DNA of 64,000 bases. It comes from Celeribacter halophilus. GTDB taxonomy: Bacteria > Pseudomonadota > Alphaproteobacteria > Rhodobacterales > Rhodobacteraceae. Both the position numbers and the translations under genes were made by a program. The DNA lies in the NCBI RefSeq assembly GCF_900114135.1, contig NZ_FORY01000004.1:124001-188000 (forward strand), written 5' to 3'. Shown here one piece after another: positions 53,581 to 61,103 of the stretch; the first letter of the stretch is position 1, and every line of letters starts with the position of its first letter. Under the pieces are notes generated by a model that did not search any database, was not told the DNA's origin, and worked only from the letters and a program-made list of their open reading frames with translations.

Positions 53581-53600
53581 ATTCGCTCATTAGCGCAAAT
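53581..53600. promoter_or_regulatory. Candidate ArsR operator upstream of the permease gene
   Basis: 20-bp imperfect palindrome (outer ATT...AAT, inner GC/GC), 20 bases before the chosen permease start. ArsR-family regulators bind such 12-2-12-like dyads over their promoters; only position and partial symmetry support it. Confidence 0.4.
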
Positions 53601-53684
53601 GTGCATATATTGAAAGAGGCCACGCCGCGCAAGACTGTTGTAAGGCGTTCCCTGAAAGGCGGCCCCTTCTTGCAGCGCTCTCTG

Positions 53685-54596
53685 TCAGGTCGCGCCTGAG
53701 ATGGTGTCGATGAAAGTCTCGAAATGGCGTATGGCCACAACAGCGGCGAGCCCCGCAGACCGGTCTCGCGCGGCGATCAGGGACAGGTCGAGATCAGAGA
53801 CCCCTGCCCCGCGCAGCGGCAGGGCGGTCAGCCCTTCGCCCGGACCGGAGAATGTCGCGGGACAGGACAGAATGACGCTGTGACCACTGCCTTCCCGCAC
53901 AAGCTGGCGCAAAAGTTCGAGGTTGTTTGAGGTCAGCCCCAGTTTGAAATCGACTCCCGCCCGCGCCGCCGCGATGTCGAGAATATCGCGCAAATGGCTG
54001 GTCCCGTCCGGCATCAGGATCGGGCGGGCGAAGAAGCGTTCCAGAGAGATGCTTTTGCGTGTCGTGCCATCCGCTGGCGTCAGCGCGAAAATCTTGAAAG
54101 CCAATTCGCGCAGGATCAGAACTCCGGGCAAGGGGCGCGGACTGAAGGTCAGGCCGAAATCCACCTCCCCGTCGATCACCATCTGGCGCACCTGTTCAGA
54201 ATCCACGGTCTGGACGGTGATGTTGATTTTGGGATTGTCGTGCAGAAAGGCGCTCAAGGCCTGCGGCAGAAAGCTCACAACCGTCTCCTGCGGCACCGCG
54301 ATACGGACCTCGCCACGGCGCAGCCCCTTCAACTCTTCGATCTCGGCCCCGACCGCACGCATGTCCTTTTGCCATTCCCGCATCCGGTACATGAGCAATT
54401 CTCCGGCGGAGGTCAGTCGCACGCCTCTAGGATGACGCTCGAAGAGCTGAAGACCTAAATCCTCCTCCGCTTTGAGCAGTTGCTTGTCGATTGCAGAGGC
54501 CGAGACATGGAGTTTATCCGCCGCCTGACGGATGGAACCGAGGCGGGCAATTTCATCCATATACTTGAAAAAACGAGAGAAAAATACGCGCTCCAT
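53685..54596 (-). CDS. LysR family regulator divergent from the ECF/phosphoribosyltransferase operon
   Basis: 303 residues from the ATG at 54596, which has GAGG 8 bases upstream. The helix-turn-helix (about 6-66) contains YMDEIARLGSIRQAADKLHV and SASAIDKQLLKAEEDLGLQL. The effector domain starts near residue 92 (RRGEVRIAVPQETVVSFLPQ). It is transcribed away from the phosphoribosyltransferase-ECF operon across about 140 bases and probably regulates it, perhaps in response to a purine. Confidence 0.88.
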   Translation of the reverse strand: MERVFFSRFFKYMDEIARLGSIRQAADKLHVSASAIDKQLLKAEEDLGLQLFERHPRGVRLTSAGELLMYRMREWQKDMRAVGAEIEELKGLRRGEVRIAVPQETVVSFLPQALSAFLHDNPKINITVQTVDSEQVRQMVIDGEVDFGLTFSPRPLPGVLILRELAFKIFALTPADGTTRKSISLERFFARPILMPDGTSHLRDILDIAAARAGVDFKLGLTSNNLELLRQLVREGSGHSVILSCPATFSGPGEGLTALPLRGAGVSDLDLSLIAARDRSAGLAAVVAIRHFETFIDTISGAT

Positions 54597-54706
54597 AAAG
54601 ACGCCTCTATCCGTGAGCACCATAAGGCGCAATCATCGCAGAGTGTAAACTAAAACTCAACGCTGTGTTGGATTCTTCGCGTTTGTAACGCTTCCGTGAA
54701 TGTCAG

Positions 54707-54718
54707 AGGTTATGACCT
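54707..54718. promoter_or_regulatory. Small palindrome upstream of the first phosphoribosyltransferase gene
   Basis: AGGT and ACCT arms around a TATG centre, about 30 bases before the gene start. It may be part of the LysR-controlled promoter; symmetry is short, so confidence is low. Confidence 0.3.
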
Positions 54719-54736
54719 GTATTTACGACTCGAAAG

Positions 54737-55402
54737 GTGTGTCTCTTGCGGTTGATCGCTCCGGAATACTATGAGGTGAATATTGCAGGCGAACCGACGT
54801 GCCTGCCGATGCTACAGCTTGACGATCAACGGGCGATTGCGCTTCTGATGGACATCGAGATGGGCTTGGCCTTTGGCGACCGTGTCGGCAAGGCGCTGGC
54901 CGAGAAATTCGCCCCGCTCAAGCCCGAGGTTGTGATCGGCAGCGCGACGTTGGGCATTCCGGTGGCGATGGATGTTTCCCGCCATCTCGGACTGGACCAG
55001 TATGTCATCTTGCAGAAGTCTCCGAAATTCCACCTTGCCGATGCTTTGGAAGAGCCCGTCCGGTCCATCACCACGGACAAGCCCCAGAGATTGCTGCTGG
55101 ATCGCAGGCAGATTTCGCTGCTGCAAGGCCGCCGCGTGGTGGTTGTGGATGACGTGATTGCCACTGGTGCAAGCATGTCGGCAGCGATGCGGCTGGTGCG
55201 GCGGGCGGGCGCAAAAATTCTCGCCGTCGGCTCCATTCTGACAGAGGGCAACCGCTGGCGCGAAGCCTTGGCGCAGGACGCCGCTCTGGTGCACCGGCTG
55301 GGCCACATTCCGCAATTCCGCATCGTTGACGGCGAAGCGCGCATTGATCTGAGCAGCGCGGACCCGAGCCTCGCCCCGACGCAACCACTCATGGCGGAAT
55401 AG
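54737..55402 (+). CDS. Phosphoribosyltransferase 1 of the ECF operon
   Basis: Type I phosphoribosyltransferase, 221 residues. The PRPP-binding motif is VVVVDDVIATGASM. The purine-PRT-like lead VVIGSATLGIPVAMDVSRHL then YVILQKSPKFHLADALEE resembles adenine/xanthine enzymes. It should convert an imported base and PRPP to a nucleotide. The start is a GTG at 54737 or a TTG at 54749, the latter better spaced from AAAGG. It is the first gene of the operon and a paralogue of the last. The base is not determined. Confidence 0.86.
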   Translation: MCLLRLIAPEYYEVNIAGEPTCLPMLQLDDQRAIALLMDIEMGLAFGDRVGKALAEKFAPLKPEVVIGSATLGIPVAMDVSRHLGLDQYVILQKSPKFHLADALEEPVRSITTDKPQRLLLDRRQISLLQGRRVVVVDDVIATGASMSAAMRLVRRAGAKILAVGSILTEGNRWREALAQDAALVHRLGHIPQFRIVDGEARIDLSSADPSLAPTQPLMAE

Positions 55403-55422
55403 ACACGACACTAGCGCGAAGA

Positions 55423-55486
55423 CGGTTGGGAGGAGGCCAGATCGCATACGACACCACCCCAAAGGCACAACGCCTCCCCTTAACCG
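55423..55486 (+). promoter_or_regulatory. Leader stem between phosphoribosyltransferase 1 and the ECF S-component
   Basis: A 15-base arm at 55423-55437 pairs with 55472-55486 (12 Watson-Crick pairs, two G-U pairs and one mismatch), enclosing a 34-base loop. It ends just before the S-component ribosome site AGGA. It might attenuate or control translation of the transporter; no known riboswitch was recognised. Confidence 0.45.
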
Positions 55487-55500
55487 ACAGGACCAACATC

Positions 55501-56073
55501 ATGACCAACACCGCTCTTCCCGAGGAGAATGGCTCCAGCCTCTTTCCCCTCGTTCTCTCCATCGTCGCTGCCGCCGCAACAGGCGTGTTGTGGACCTATG
55601 CCAACCCGATCCAGCTTGTTCCGGGGATCATTCAATGGCGCATCTTTGCCTTCCTGCCGCCTTTGATCGGCATCCTTCTGGGGTGGAAGAGCGGGTTTAT
55701 TTGCGGCTATCTCGGCACCATCATCTGGTCGCTTCTGGCGGGCACGTTTATTCCGGCCCATTCGCTGATCGTCGATGGTCTGGCCGTGGGTCTGACAGGT
55801 CTGGTTCCGGGGCTGTTGTTCAATCCTGCCACAACCACATTCGACAAAAAGACCCTGATCCGCATTGCGGCCGTATGTCTGGGTGTCGGTCTGGTGATGG
55901 TTGTTGCCGTCTCCGCAAGCCTTGCATTCCTCAACATCTTCCCCTTCTGGTGGGCTGTTGGCTATCTCGGCCTGTCGGACATTGTGCCGATGTTGATCGG
56001 GACGCCTCTGTTGGTGGCTTCCGCGCAGAAAATCCTGACTGCCGCACATCCGGCCGGCTTCAAGCGCTTCTGA
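55501..56073 (+). CDS. ECF transporter S-component (predicted nucleobase-specific)
   Basis: Substrate-binding membrane subunit, 190 residues, six predicted helices. The N-terminal region is LFPLVLSIVAAAATGVLWTY, then IIQWRIFAFLPPLIGILLGW, and the end shows DIVPMLIGTPLLVASAQKIL. No close named S-family is recognised. Operon partners on both sides are phosphoribosyltransferases, so a purine or pyrimidine base is the likely substrate. AGGA lies 10 bases before the ATG; an upstream extension to 55426 was rejected. Confidence 0.82.
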   Translation: MTNTALPEENGSSLFPLVLSIVAAAATGVLWTYANPIQLVPGIIQWRIFAFLPPLIGILLGWKSGFICGYLGTIIWSLLAGTFIPAHSLIVDGLAVGLTGLVPGLLFNPATTTFDKKTLIRIAAVCLGVGLVMVVAVSASLAFLNIFPFWWAVGYLGLSDIVPMLIGTPLLVASAQKILTAAHPAGFKRF

Positions 56074-56077
56074 TTAC

Positions 56078-57586
56078 ATGTCATTTTTCTCTACACAAAA
56101 CCTGACATTGGGGTTCGGCGCGTCCGAACCCCTTCTGTCTGATGTCACCTTTGACCTCGACCCCGCGCAACGCCTGTTGATCTGTGGCGCGACAGGGGCA
56201 GGCAAAACCACGTTGATGATGGCGCTGGCCGGCATCATCCCGAAAATCATTCCGAACCAGAGTTATTCCGGTCGGGTCTCTCTCGAAGGCCGCGCGCTGT
56301 CCGAAATGGGCAATGACGCGCTGTTCTCCCATATCGGTTTTGTGGCCCAGACCGTCGAAGACCAGCTTTGGGACCTTTCGGTCGAAGACATCATTGCCTT
56401 CCCGCTCGAAAACCGTGGCGTGGCGCGGGCCGAGGTCCGCGACCGTGTGCGGGATTTGATGGAACAGCTGGAACTGACCGAACTGGCCGGACGCCGCGTC
56501 CTGACCCTGTCGGGCGGTGAGCGGCGCATGGTGGTTCTTGCGGCGGCTCTGGCCCCTCATCCGAAGGTTCTGGTCCTTGACGAGCCGACGACCGGTCTTG
56601 ATCCGGCGGCACGGCAGCGCCTGTGTCACGCTTTGTCACAGGCCGCAGAGACCGTGTCCTCCGTAATCATTGCGGAACAGGATCCGACCCATCTTGCCTC
56701 CGTCACAGAGCGTCTGGCCATTCTTTCGAAAGGCACACTGTCCCCGATCAGGCCTCTGCGCCCTGCGCTGGAGGAGACCGCGTTGTGGCAAGACGCCGGA
56801 CTTCTGGCACCGCGCCGTCCGGCCCGCACCCGTGCCGCACAAAGTGTTGGCGCCGAATTGCTGGGCATTTCAAACCTGCGTACAAAGCTCACACGCGCTT
56901 CCGGCAAGCCGGTTCTGGACCAGCTTGAATTGACCCTGCGCGAAGGCGAAGTCTTGGGCGTTATCGGTCGCAATGGCGCGGGCAAGACCACGCTGATGCG
57001 CTCTGTTCTGGGCCTGTCCCCTGTCGCCTCGGGTGAAATCACGCTGGCTGGCACGCGGGCGGACGGATGGACCACGGCACGGCGGGCACGGTCTATCGCC
57101 TATGTACCGCAAAGCATGCGACAAATCCTGTTCCATATGACCGTCGCGGAAGAGGTGCGCTTCGCGCTCTCCATGGGTGACAGTCACGAGGAGGAAGAGA
57201 CCCTGCTGGCCCGCTACGGCTTGGCCGGTCTGGGCGAGACGAACCCCTTCGCACTCTCCGCCCGCCAGCAAGGCCAGCTCGGGCTTGCCTGTGCCGATGC
57301 CAGTGGTGCGGTGATTGCCATCATTGACGAACCCCTGCTGGCACGTGATCTCGAAGGCCGCGCGCTTCTCGAAAAATTCCTTGAGCGGATGACACAGGCC
57401 GGACGCGCGGTGATGTTGGTGTCCCATGATCTGGAACTGGTGGACGATGTGTCGACCCGCCTTGTGATTGTCGGGGACGGGCACATTCCGTTCGACGGCA
57501 CATGCGAGGACGGCTGGAACAGTCCGGCCTTTGCGGCGCTCGGCTGGCCCGCGCCCTACGCCGCTCAGAAGGAATGCGCCGAATGA
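56078..57586 (+). CDS. Fused double ATPase of an ECF transporter (EcfA-EcfA')
   Basis: 502 residues, two ABC ATPase domains in one chain. Domain 1: Walker A GATGAGKTT (37-45), signature LSGGERR (144-150), Walker B VLVLDEPTTGLD; the usual H-loop histidine is Gln201 (IIAEQDP). Domain 2: Walker A GRNGAGKTT (297-305), degenerate signature LSARQQGQ (393-400), Walker B IIDEP (415-419), H-loop His450. Both defects fall in the same composite site, implying one active and one weak ATP site. The gene lies between the S-component and EcfT genes, four bases after the former and overlapping the latter. Confidence 0.92.
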   Translation: MSFFSTQNLTLGFGASEPLLSDVTFDLDPAQRLLICGATGAGKTTLMMALAGIIPKIIPNQSYSGRVSLEGRALSEMGNDALFSHIGFVAQTVEDQLWDLSVEDIIAFPLENRGVARAEVRDRVRDLMEQLELTELAGRRVLTLSGGERRMVVLAAALAPHPKVLVLDEPTTGLDPAARQRLCHALSQAAETVSSVIIAEQDPTHLASVTERLAILSKGTLSPIRPLRPALEETALWQDAGLLAPRRPARTRAAQSVGAELLGISNLRTKLTRASGKPVLDQLELTLREGEVLGVIGRNGAGKTTLMRSVLGLSPVASGEITLAGTRADGWTTARRARSIAYVPQSMRQILFHMTVAEEVRFALSMGDSHEEEETLLARYGLAGLGETNPFALSARQQGQLGLACADASGAVIAIIDEPLLARDLEGRALLEKFLERMTQAGRAVMLVSHDLELVDDVSTRLVIVGDGHIPFDGTCEDGWNSPAFAALGWPAPYAAQKECAE

Positions 57587-58257
57587 CCCGCTTGCATGAC
57601 CTGAATTTCTTCGTGAAACTGGCCTTCGCCTTTGCCCTGATGACCGTCGCGTGGTTTGCGCCGAACTGGCAATATGGTGTGCCCTTTGCACTTTTGTGTC
57701 TGTTTGGTCTCTGGGTTACCAAAGTGCCCAAACTGCGCAGCTATCTCAAAGGGGCCGGATTGCTCACGGTGATGGTAATTGCAAGCTGGATGGTGAACCT
57801 CCTGCTGCAAGGCACCGCGCCGCTCGACGCGCTGGCGATTGCCGCCAAAATGGCCGCACGGCTGGTGGCCACGACGGCGCTGTTCTACTTCGTGATGGAA
57901 ACCTCCAGCCCCGGTGCGATTTTGGCCGCCTGCTCTGCCGCGCGCCTGCCCGCCATTGTCACGCTGGTTCTGTCCCTGACCTTCGGAATTATCCCGATGC
58001 TCCGCGACGAGTTCGAGCGCATTGCCGACGCCCAGCGCGCCCGCGGCATGGAGATCGACAATGTGGGCCTTGTGAAAAAGCTCCGTTTTGCACTTGCGCG
58101 CGGGGTGCCGCTTCTGGTGCAAGCCATCCGCACCGCCCATGCCATCTCATTTTCACTGACCCTTTACGGCTTTGATCTGTCCCGCAAACGCACAACATGG
58201 CGCGAGGTGGGGTTGATGGTCGAGCCGCATATGTCCTGGAAGGATAAGACCCGATGA
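57583..58257 (+). CDS. ecfT: ECF transporter transmembrane component EcfT
   Basis: 224 residues with hydrophobic helices at the N-terminus (FFVKLAFAFALMTVAWFAPN). The conserved coupling helices carry the Ala-Arg-Gly motif: ERIADAQRARGMEIDNVG. The second coupling region LYGFDLSRKRTTWREVGL follows. The ATG overlaps the ATPase stop (ATGA). It couples ATP hydrolysis to toppling of the S-component in the membrane. Confidence 0.9.
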   Translation: MTRLHDLNFFVKLAFAFALMTVAWFAPNWQYGVPFALLCLFGLWVTKVPKLRSYLKGAGLLTVMVIASWMVNLLLQGTAPLDALAIAAKMAARLVATTALFYFVMETSSPGAILAACSAARLPAIVTLVLSLTFGIIPMLRDEFERIADAQRARGMEIDNVGLVKKLRFALARGVPLLVQAIRTAHAISFSLTLYGFDLSRKRTTWREVGLMVEPHMSWKDKTR

Positions 58258-58874
58258 CCGACAAAACCGCCCCCCAGACATGGACCGTGGATGTTCAAGG
58301 CTATTCTCTTGATCTCCCGATTGTGCCGATCAACCCCGACTTTGCCATCTCCCTGATGATGGTGATCGACCTTGGCGTGAAGTTTGGCGAGCATATCGGA
58401 CGCTGCCTTGCGGAACAGATCGCGCCGCTTCAGCCCGACATCATCGTGGGGCCGGCAACCCTCGGCATTCCTGTGGCTATTGAGGTCACACGGGCGCTCG
58501 GGCTGGACAAATATGTGGTTTTGCAGAAATCCCCCAAACTTCACTTGTCCGATGCGCTGGAATACAAACTGACCTCGATCACATCCAAGGGTGAACAGCG
58601 CCTCCTGCTTGATCGGGCCGCGATCCCGCTCATCAAGGGCAAGCGCGTGGTGGTGGTCGATGATGTTGTGGCCTCCGGCTCCAGCCTCAAAGCGGCTCTC
58701 GAACTGGTCCGTCAGGCGGGCGGTGAAGTTGTCGGCGCGGGCGTTATTCTGACCGAAGCACAGGAATGGCGCAAAACACTGGGCGAGGATGTGAACCATC
58801 TCGTCTCCGTCGCGCATATCCCGCAATTCGCACCAGACGAGAACGGAAACTGGCAACCGATCGCGGGCACCTGA
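58254..58874 (+). CDS. Phosphoribosyltransferase 2 of the ECF operon
   Basis: 206 residues, paralogue of the operon's first gene. PRPP motif VVVVDDVVASGSSLKAALEL, where Ser replaces the usual Thr. IVGPATLGIPVAIEVTRALG and YVVLQKSPKLHLSDALEYKL mirror the partner. It overlaps ecfT by ATGA and ends the operon. The two enzymes may act on different bases, or one may be regulatory. The ECF neighbours suggest group translocation-like trapping of imported base as a nucleotide. Confidence 0.88.
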   Translation: MTDKTAPQTWTVDVQGYSLDLPIVPINPDFAISLMMVIDLGVKFGEHIGRCLAEQIAPLQPDIIVGPATLGIPVAIEVTRALGLDKYVVLQKSPKLHLSDALEYKLTSITSKGEQRLLLDRAAIPLIKGKRVVVVDDVVASGSSLKAALELVRQAGGEVVGAGVILTEAQEWRKTLGEDVNHLVSVAHIPQFAPDENGNWQPIAGT

Positions 58875-58884
58875 GGCCTCTTTC

Positions 58885-58917
58885 GGCGGGTGGAAACCGG
58901 CAATCGGTTCCCCCGCC
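58885..58917. terminator. Hairpin between convergent phosphoribosyltransferase and DUF1499 genes
   Basis: Imperfect stem of GGCGGG/CCCGCC and ACCG/CGGT segments, 11 bases after the upstream stop. It lacks a U-tract and may act on both converging transcripts. Confidence 0.5.
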
Positions 58918-58992
58918 AGAACACATCCATCGGCAAGGTCAAAGCGCAGATTTGCGCCAGGGCTTTGCCGACAGGCGTTTCTATTGCCGTGT

Positions 58993-59727
58993 TTATTCCG
59001 CGTAACGGTCTTGGAATGTGCGAATCCTTGCGGCGTTCACCCCTTGGTCACCGCGTCCGACTCTCGAAACGCTGCGCATATCGACACGGCTGCCATCGCC
59101 ATCTGCCGTGACAACAACCACAATATCATCGGCAAAATGGAAGACCGGCGTATGGGCCGTCGCTTCGAAACGAAGACGCTCCGCATCCGACGCGACAATG
59201 TCCCATCCCATGTCTCTGCCGACGCTCAAGGCGCGCTCAAAGGCCTCTTTCGGGGACAGATCCGTGTTCAGAGGTGCGATGTCGGGATAGCCGGCCTCTT
59301 GCGCTGCGGCCAGGTCCGCTCCGCCGTATTCAAGCGTGTTTTTCGCCCCTGCACGGGTCTCATCCAACACTTCAAACACAGGCGGATTGACCGTGTCCGT
59401 CGAAATATCATGGATAGGTGGCGCTCTGAGGGGCGGATTGAGTGTTCCGGCGATCAAAGGCATCAGACAAGCCAGCCCGATGAGCGCGGCAAAGCCACCT
59501 GCGACAGCGCTGCCGCTTTCTTTGCGTATAAGATGAAGGACAAGTGCGAGAAGCCCTATTCCGGTCAGGATGGCCCCCAAAGGGTTGAGATAGGTTCGGT
59601 AAAGGCCAAACCCCACAATCGGCTCCCAAAACCCGAAGCGCGCCCCGAAGAGCATCACCCCCACGGCAATAGCGCCAACCAGAGCAATCAGGAGGGCAAA
59701 TTTTCCGGCGTGTTTCATGAGGGCCAT
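58993..59727 (-). CDS. DUF1499 family membrane protein
   Basis: 244 residues. Three hydrophobic helices in the first 110 residues (FALLIALVGAIAVGVMLFGA; PLGAILTGIGLLALVLHLI; AVAGGFAALIGLACLMPLIA), then a soluble DUF1499 domain, probably periplasmic: RAPPIHDISTDTVNPPVF, GWDIVASDAERLRFEATAHT and VDMRSVSRVGRGDQGVNAAR. Function is unknown. The start could also be the ATG three codons downstream at 59718. Confidence 0.8.
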   Translation of the reverse strand: MALMKHAGKFALLIALVGAIAVGVMLFGARFGFWEPIVGFGLYRTYLNPLGAILTGIGLLALVLHLIRKESGSAVAGGFAALIGLACLMPLIAGTLNPPLRAPPIHDISTDTVNPPVFEVLDETRAGAKNTLEYGGADLAAAQEAGYPDIAPLNTDLSPKEAFERALSVGRDMGWDIVASDAERLRFEATAHTPVFHFADDIVVVVTADGDGSRVDMRSVSRVGRGDQGVNAARIRTFQDRYAE

Positions 59728-60026
59728 ATTCCTTTTGTGGCCCAAGCCAACGGGATTTGTTCCGTTGTGTTAAAGCAGGCATAGCAAGCGAGGTTCACAG
59801 AACCAAGGCCGGATCAGCGCCAAGGGTGACGGATCAGGTCATCGTGATGAAAGCCCATGCGCAAAGGTTTAAAAACGGAACATATACGCCCATCATCTCG
59901 GTCCATCGGCAATGTGCATGAGCCGCCTGCCACCAATCGCGCGGGAGGCCGACAGTTCGCCTTGATCGTGCATGGAGGAAACGGGTATTGAGGAAGCCTC
60001 TGTTTTCCCGCAATGAAAGCTTCCCC

Positions 60027-61043
60027 ATGCGCATCTGGATTCCCCTCATCGCCGCCGCGACCGCTTCTGCGGCCCCTGCTGTTGCCCAGACACAGGCCGA
60101 ACTGGACCGCTTTGCCGAATTGTCGGCGCTCTACCAGAGCGCAACCATCGTCGGTGAGCCGAGTGTTGAACCTTGTATCCTGTCCCAAGGGGCCCAAGCG
60201 CATTGTATGAAGATCACCGTGGTCGCCGCGCCTTCCGATCACATTACAGGCCCCTATTGCCCTCTCAACATCAATGACACGGCCGAAGATGGTGGCACAT
60301 GGTTTGTGGATGGTGAGGTGCGCGATGTGGATGGCGACTTCATCGCTAATCTTGCCGAGATCTATCAGGACGATGCGTGGCATATGTTTGATCCCGAAAC
60401 CGGCGACATTTATGTCCGCAACAATGAAATCGGCTGTATCGTCGCGGGGGATCCCACCAACGAGACTGGGCAGCCGGACAATATCTGTGTTGATTGCAGC
60501 CTCGGCTTCATCGGCAAGACAGTGACACGGACCTATTTCATTCCGCTTTCGCCTGTCCCGACCGACGGGCAGAAGGGGGATGTTCACGGAGGTATCGGGG
60601 TGGCGCTGAATGGTGTGAAGGTCGAAGGCCCCGCGCCTCTTGAGCTTATCCTTGGCGAGCATACGCTGGGGCCGTTTGATGATTGTGGCGGGCATATCAA
60701 CCCGAGCGAAGGCTATCACTACCACGGGATACAAGAAGACTGCGGTGCCCGCGCCGACGCCGCCTTGAGCGGTCATGCCGCGCGCCTTGGTGTCGCTCTG
60801 GACGGCTACGACCTCTATGACCAACACGACCTCGACGGCACGGAACCTGCCGATCTGGATGCTTGCCGCGGACATATGACCGAGGGGCTGGGCTATCACT
60901 ATCACGTTGAGGCTGCGGGCACGAACGAGATCCTGCCTTGCCTGACCGCGCAAACCGGATGCAGTCTGGACGACCCCGACGCAAGCTGTAACGCCTCAAT
61001 CGGTGGCGGCAGACCGGCAGGACCGCCGCCGCGCAACGACTAA
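60027..61043 (+). CDS. Secreted YHYH-domain protein
   Basis: 338 residues, signal peptide about 1-20 (MRIWIPLIAAATASAAPAVA). The body has the YHYH-family segments DVHGGIGVALNGVKVEGPAP, SEGYHYHGIQEDC and GLGYHYHVEAAGTNEILPCL, giving two Tyr-His-Tyr-His motifs. Many paired cysteines probably make disulfides. The function of the family is not established; clustered histidines suggest metal binding. It converges with a HupE-like membrane protein gene 60 bases away. Confidence 0.85.
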   Translation: MRIWIPLIAAATASAAPAVAQTQAELDRFAELSALYQSATIVGEPSVEPCILSQGAQAHCMKITVVAAPSDHITGPYCPLNINDTAEDGGTWFVDGEVRDVDGDFIANLAEIYQDDAWHMFDPETGDIYVRNNEIGCIVAGDPTNETGQPDNICVDCSLGFIGKTVTRTYFIPLSPVPTDGQKGDVHGGIGVALNGVKVEGPAPLELILGEHTLGPFDDCGGHINPSEGYHYHGIQEDCGARADAALSGHAARLGVALDGYDLYDQHDLDGTEPADLDACRGHMTEGLGYHYHVEAAGTNEILPCLTAQTGCSLDDPDASCNASIGGGRPAGPPPRND

Positions 61044-61103
61044 AACCGACACGCTCGGCCTCTTCGCAACCTCATGGCAGCGCAGAGGCCGACAAGCTGC
61101 GCG

